Under the pieces are notes generated by a model. The model made no database searches and was not told where the DNA came from. It was given only the letters and a program-made list of their open reading frames with translations. From JAGLOK01 sp963675575 (GTDB taxonomy: Bacteria; Bacillota; Clostridia; Christensenellales; UMGS416), in assembly GCA_963675575.1 (NCBI GenBank), contig OY776378.1, positions 2,604,001 to 2,668,000 of the forward strand: DNA of 64,000 nucleotides, in the 5' to 3' direction. Made by a program: the position numbers and the translations under genes. Below, one piece after another: positions 60,980 to 64,000 of this stretch. Each line of letters begins with the position of its first letter. Position 1 is the first letter of the stretch.

Positions 60980-62802
60980 AATTTGCTGTCCCCCGTAAGT
61001 TTTGTAATGCCACAATTAATGCAGTTTTCCCTGCAGTCGGCTGTAGTCTTCCCGTGTATCGCGTTTTCCCATTCTTTTTCAAGAAAAGTCACGCTCACCC
61101 CGCTATCCAAATGCCCCCAGGGAACCGGTTCATTAAATTCCATGCTGCGCTGCGAGTATGCACTCGGGTCTATTCCGCATTCCTCAAAGGCTTCCATCCA
61201 TTTCTTATAATTGAAGTGTTCGCTCCAACCATCAAAAACACAGCCTTTATCAACAGCTTTTTGAATCACCTTTGCAAGCCGCCTGTCGCCCCTTGCGAAA
61301 GCCGCCTCCACCTCGGAAAGATAAGCGTCATGGTAGTTAAACGCAACGCCTTTTAACGCTTTAATCTTATCTCTCAAATAAAATTGCTTTTCCCTAAGCT
61401 CTTGTATGGAATTTTGTCCAAATCTTTCAAACGGAGTATTGCTTTTTGGCACAAAAGACGAAACGCTCACGGTTATCCTAACCCCGCGTTTGCGTTTTTC
61501 CTTTGGTAACTTATAATATTCTTCCCGAACCGCATTTGTAAGCTCATATATTCCATCCAAATCCTCAGAAGTTTCGGTGGGAAGGCCGATCATAAAATAT
61601 AGCTTTACCGTATCATATCCATTATTAAATGCATCACTTACGCTGTTTATAAGGTCGTCTTGCGTAACGCATTTGTTTATTACATCCCGCAGCCTTTGAG
61701 TGCCCGCCTCAGGCGCAAGAGTCAACCCGTGTTTCCTTCCGTTGTCCAGCTCCATAAACTCTTTTGCGTATGCATCTATCCTCAATGAAGGCAGGGAAAT
61801 CGAAACAGGATTGTCCTTGGTTTCATCCACGAGCTTTTTAATCAACTCTATAAGGTTTGGGTAATCCCCACTTGAAAGAGATGTAAGGGATATTTCATCG
61901 CAGCCTGTGGCTTTAAGATTTTCCAGCGCCTGCTCCACTATTGTGTCTACGCTTTTTTCACGAACGGGTCTATATATTATACCCGCTTGGCAAAACCTAC
62001 ATCCTCTGGTGCACCCTCTGAATATCTCCATAGTAACGCGATCAAACACAATATTTAAAAAAGGTAATATTGGCTGTTTGGGCCATGGCGCACTATCCAA
62101 ATCCAGCAAAATGTTTTTTTTGACTTTATCCGGTGCGCCTTTTTTTGCATCGATTCCTGAAAACCATCCGTTTTCATATCTTGGCTCATAAAAGCTAGGC
62201 ACATAAACACCCTGTATTTTTACCGCTTCAAAGAAAAATTCTTCGGATTTTTTGTTACCATGTCTTTTATATAGTTCCACAAGCTGAGGCAGCATTTCTT
62301 CCCCATCGCCTATCATAACAACATCAAAAAAATCAGCCATAGGCTCAACATTGAAAGCGCATGGTCCGCCTGCGATGATTAATGGATCGTCTTCATTTCT
62401 GTCTTTGGAATATTCATTTATTCCTCCGAGCCGAAGCATATGCAAAATATTAGTATAAGACATTTCATATTGGAGAGTGAACCCCAATATATCAAAGTCT
62501 TTTGCATCTGTTTGCGATTCCAGAGAAAACAGCTTTACATCCCGCTTTTTCATTTCTTCCGCCATGTCAACCCATGGCATAAAAAACCGCTCACACCAGG
62601 TATCTTGGCGGCGGTTGAGCACTTCGTAAAGTATCCTTAATCCAAGGTGGGACATTCCCACTTCATAAACATCGGGAAAGCATATTCCTACATGCACGTC
62701 TATGTTCTGGATATCTTTTTCTATTGATCCGAGTTCGCCGCCTGCATATCTCGCGGGTTTTTCAACATCAGTTAATATCTTATGTAATTCGCTTTTTTCC
62801 AT
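60967..62802 (-). CDS. TIGR03960-type radical SAM protein with B12-binding-like N-terminal domain
   Basis: About 611 residues. Residues 1-190 resemble a B12-binding-like fold (VGICFPDVYEVGMSHLGLRILYEVLN, IIAGGPCAFNVEPMADFFDVVMIGDGEE). Residues 230-480 are the radical SAM barrel with the cluster motif CTRGCRFC followed by QAGIIYRPVREKS, and LAPEAGTQRLRDVINK. C-terminal Cys residues (DCRENCINCGI) could hold a second cluster. The reaction is unknown; it is paired with DUF2344. I start at ATG 62802 (MEKSELHKILTDVEKPARY), which matches family N-termini; the upstream ATG 62841 is possible. Confidence 0.9.
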   Translation of the reverse strand: MEKSELHKILTDVEKPARYAGGELGSIEKDIQNIDVHVGICFPDVYEVGMSHLGLRILYEVLNRRQDTWCERFFMPWVDMAEEMKKRDVKLFSLESQTDAKDFDILGFTLQYEMSYTNILHMLRLGGINEYSKDRNEDDPLIIAGGPCAFNVEPMADFFDVVMIGDGEEMLPQLVELYKRHGNKKSEEFFFEAVKIQGVYVPSFYEPRYENGWFSGIDAKKGAPDKVKKNILLDLDSAPWPKQPILPFLNIVFDRVTMEIFRGCTRGCRFCQAGIIYRPVREKSVDTIVEQALENLKATGCDEISLTSLSSGDYPNLIELIKKLVDETKDNPVSISLPSLRIDAYAKEFMELDNGRKHGLTLAPEAGTQRLRDVINKCVTQDDLINSVSDAFNNGYDTVKLYFMIGLPTETSEDLDGIYELTNAVREEYYKLPKEKRKRGVRITVSVSSFVPKSNTPFERFGQNSIQELREKQFYLRDKIKALKGVAFNYHDAYLSEVEAAFARGDRRLAKVIQKAVDKGCVFDGWSEHFNYKKWMEAFEECGIDPSAYSQRSMEFNEPVPWGHLDSGVSVTFLEKEWENAIHGKTTADCRENCINCGITKLTGDSKLCVR

Positions 62803-62889
62803 AGTGCTAATTATCTCATTTATTAATGTTTTGGTCAACATACAAGATTATCAAAGATTCCTTTGTTGATTATCTGTTTCATAAAAACA

Positions 62890-62909
62890 AGACCCCTAAT
62901 CAGAGGTCT
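62890..62909 (-). terminator. Intrinsic terminator after the ECF S-component gene
   Basis: On the minus strand, AGACCTCT, a short loop, AGGGGTCT (one G-U pair), then TGTTTTTAT. It separates this gene from the radical SAM operon downstream. Confidence 0.75.
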
Positions 62910-62925
62910 CATTTTTAACTTAGTT

Positions 62926-63477
62926 TCATTCATTATACCATTTCAAATTTCTAATCAAAACATGATACAGAATCGGGATTAAAACAATCTGAATAGCTAT
63001 TCCGGGAATCCCGCTGACAATTCCTCCGGCAATAAAAGCCCAAGGAGTAATCGGAACTGCCAGATATATTTTCTGCAACAAAAAAAACACAAGCCCGGAC
63101 ACTGCCCTTCCCAAAACCATCGCCGGTATTAATGCCAAAAGCGGCGAGTACCATTTGTCTTTTTTAACAACTCTTTTTCTGAGTAAAGAAATTACAATCG
63201 CGTAAGTTGCCAATTCAAAAGGCATCATTATCGCGGATGGAACCGGGGCAATGGGCGGCATTCCAGTAAGCAGCGTTGACAATATGGGTGTCAGCAAGCC
63301 GACGGCACCCGCCCAAGTCCACGGAAGAAAAAACGCTCCAATTAAAACAGGTATGTGCATGGGCAAAAGTATTTTGCCTGCATTGGGTATTGAGTGAAAA
63401 ACAATGGGTAATATTACGCCTATCGCTATTAATACACCTGATATTATCAAATGTCTTGTTGATCTTTTCTTAATCAT
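62926..63477 (-). CDS. ECF transporter substrate-binding S-component
   Basis: 183 residues with six membrane helices. The N-terminal RHLIISGVLIAIGVILPIVFH and the loop NAGKILLPMHIPVLIGAFFLPW, then MPPIAPVPSAIMMPFELATYA, fit the ECF S-component fold (vitamin or trace-nutrient capture with a shared EcfAAT module). No energising subunit or riboswitch is nearby, so the ligand cannot be inferred. AAAGGAG precedes the ATG. Alternatives within the ECF group (riboflavin, folate, niacin types) cannot be separated by eye. Confidence 0.85.
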   Translation of the reverse strand: MIKKRSTRHLIISGVLIAIGVILPIVFHSIPNAGKILLPMHIPVLIGAFFLPWTWAGAVGLLTPILSTLLTGMPPIAPVPSAIMMPFELATYAIVISLLRKRVVKKDKWYSPLLALIPAMVLGRAVSGLVFFLLQKIYLAVPITPWAFIAGGIVSGIPGIAIQIVLIPILYHVLIRNLKWYNE

Positions 63478-63516
63478 CTTTACTCCTTTTTATGTGCCTT
63501 AACTCGGCCAAAATTA

Positions 63517-63573
63517 TAAAAAACCACAAAAGAAACATCACTCCTTCATGGAATGAAATAACCTTCGTGGTTT
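63517..63573 (-). terminator. Long imperfect hairpin terminator downstream of the DUF3842 gene
   Basis: On the minus strand, AAACCAC pairs with GTGGTTT at the base and TCATTCC pairs with GGAGTGA (one G-U) at the top, with internal loops between, followed by a T-run. It lies 25 bp past the DUF3842 stop codon. Confidence 0.65.
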
Positions 63574-63597
63574 GATTTCAAATATTTGTTTTTTGGT

Positions 63598-64000
63598 TTA
63601 CTCTTTTAAAAGTTCGGAAATTTTCTCCGGAATCATTTCAATCATTTGTGCCATCGTCATTTCACCAACCCCCACAACCGATAAACCGCACTTCTGTGTG
63701 GGAAGCAGCAGTTTCAGAGCTTTCGAGCCCGCAACCGCCTGTGCCATTTTGGGTGTTATTTCTCCCATCATGGAATTTGCGACCACAATCGCCATAGGTC
63801 CGACAATAATGTCTGCGCTCTGCGTCATATAGCATATCGCGTTTTCGCCTGTCGCACCGTCGTGCGCCCCGCTTTTTAGCATATTGTACGTCGCGTGGCT
63901 ATTGGTTCCAAGCGCGATAATATTCACATCCTTCATGGATGAAATTTTCTTTGCTATAGCGCTTCCAAGTCCTCCGCCTTTGCCATCAATTATCGCAACG
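63598..64000 (-). CDS. DUF3842-family protein, 5' end outside the window
   Basis: The frame stays open from the window edge and reads VAIIDGKGGGLGSAIAKKISSMKDVNIIALG, so the ATG at 63936 is internal and a few codons are missing at the start. The glycine-rich GKGGGLG loop with a preceding short strand suggests a nucleotide-binding fold. Later segments ATGENAICYMTQSADIIVGPMAIVVANSMMGEITPKMA and LPTQKCGLSVVGVGE are the DUF3842 core. Function is unknown; the family is frequent in anaerobic Clostridia. Confidence 0.8.
   Translation of the reverse strand, partial: VAIIDGKGGGLGSAIAKKISSMKDVNIIALGTNSHATYNMLKSGAHDGATGENAICYMTQSADIIVGPMAIVVANSMMGEITPKMAQAVAGSKALKLLLPTQKCGLSVVGVGEMTMAQMIEMIPEKISELLKE

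Noticed and set aside
63517..63573. Riboswitch in front of the ECF S-component gene
   Set aside because: The hairpin lies directly downstream of the DUF3842 stop codon and is sufficiently explained as its terminator. No known aptamer consensus is visible.

Overview
The window is a gene-dense, moderately low-GC chromosome segment that reads as an anaerobic member of the Clostridia (Bacillota). This is inference from gene content: hybrid-cluster protein, radical-SAM proteins, a corrinoid methyl-transfer protein with its reductive activator, an ECF transporter S-component, a DUF3842-like protein, sigma-A promoters of strict TTGACA/17/TATAAT type, and AGGAGG-like ribosome sites. I see no rRNA, tRNA, CRISPR array or prophage. 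One insertion sequence is present, and there are two broken genes.

Layout. 1-2760: the 3' part of an OFA-type MFS transporter and an IS1182-like element sitting between two copies of a terminator hairpin. 2.8-6.7 kb: a cupin-hcp operon with a FNR-type site, and a DNA polymerase I lacking the 5' nuclease. 6.7-10.2 kb: a frameshifted acetyltransferase, TrhA/hemolysin III with a repeat-rich operator, an HD hydrolase and a cation/proton antiporter. 10.2-13.2 kb: a corrinoid protein and a fused corrinoid-activation protein. 13.4-17.1 kb: an autoregulated GntR-ABC transporter unit. 17.2-23.9 kb: glpK, an arginase-family gene, an ABC exporter and a PlsC-like acyltransferase.

24.0-33.75 kb (minus strand): a complete shikimate-to-Phe/Tyr block in the order aroF1, aroF2, tyrA, aroB, aroA, aroC, pheA, aroE, aroK, aroQ. 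Each of the two DAHP synthase genes has its own near-perfect promoter, a short leader peptide crowded with Phe and Tyr codons, and an intrinsic terminator before the structural gene. This is a tandem transcription-attenuation system sensing Phe/Tyr charging. For the first leader the competing antiterminator can be read directly from the sequence.

34-49 kb: a C39-like peptidase, a homocysteine methyltransferase with an unusual C-terminus, a degenerate LCP-type lipoprotein, lrp-ald, a TetR-ABC unit whose ATPase carries an in-frame amber codon, an XRE/membrane-protein pair, a TSUP exporter, an LCP ligase, gpsA, an aldehyde dehydrogenase, and a Crp/FNR-thioredoxin-rhodanese-ferredoxin group. 49-55.2 kb: pyruvate kinase, an AEC carrier, an Fe-S aldo/keto reductase, and an ArsR-permease-ferredoxin-thioredoxin operon. 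The ferredoxin of that operon ends in a metallothionein-like tail with 17 cysteines, and the operon is controlled by a 22-bp perfect palindrome. 55.2-64 kb: a double-GNAT protein, a homocysteine methyltransferase/MTHFR fusion, a lipid kinase, RNase G, the two radical-SAM-linked proteins, an ECF S-component, and a DUF3842 gene that runs off the end.

How the parts fit: the corrinoid protein, its activator, the two homocysteine methyltransferases and MTHFR point to one-carbon/methionine chemistry. Hcp, the FNR-like regulator, thioredoxin, rhodanese and the ferredoxins point to nitrosative/sulfur redox handling. The aro block supplies aromatic amino acids under attenuation control. All functions are assigned by reading motifs; no database search was run.
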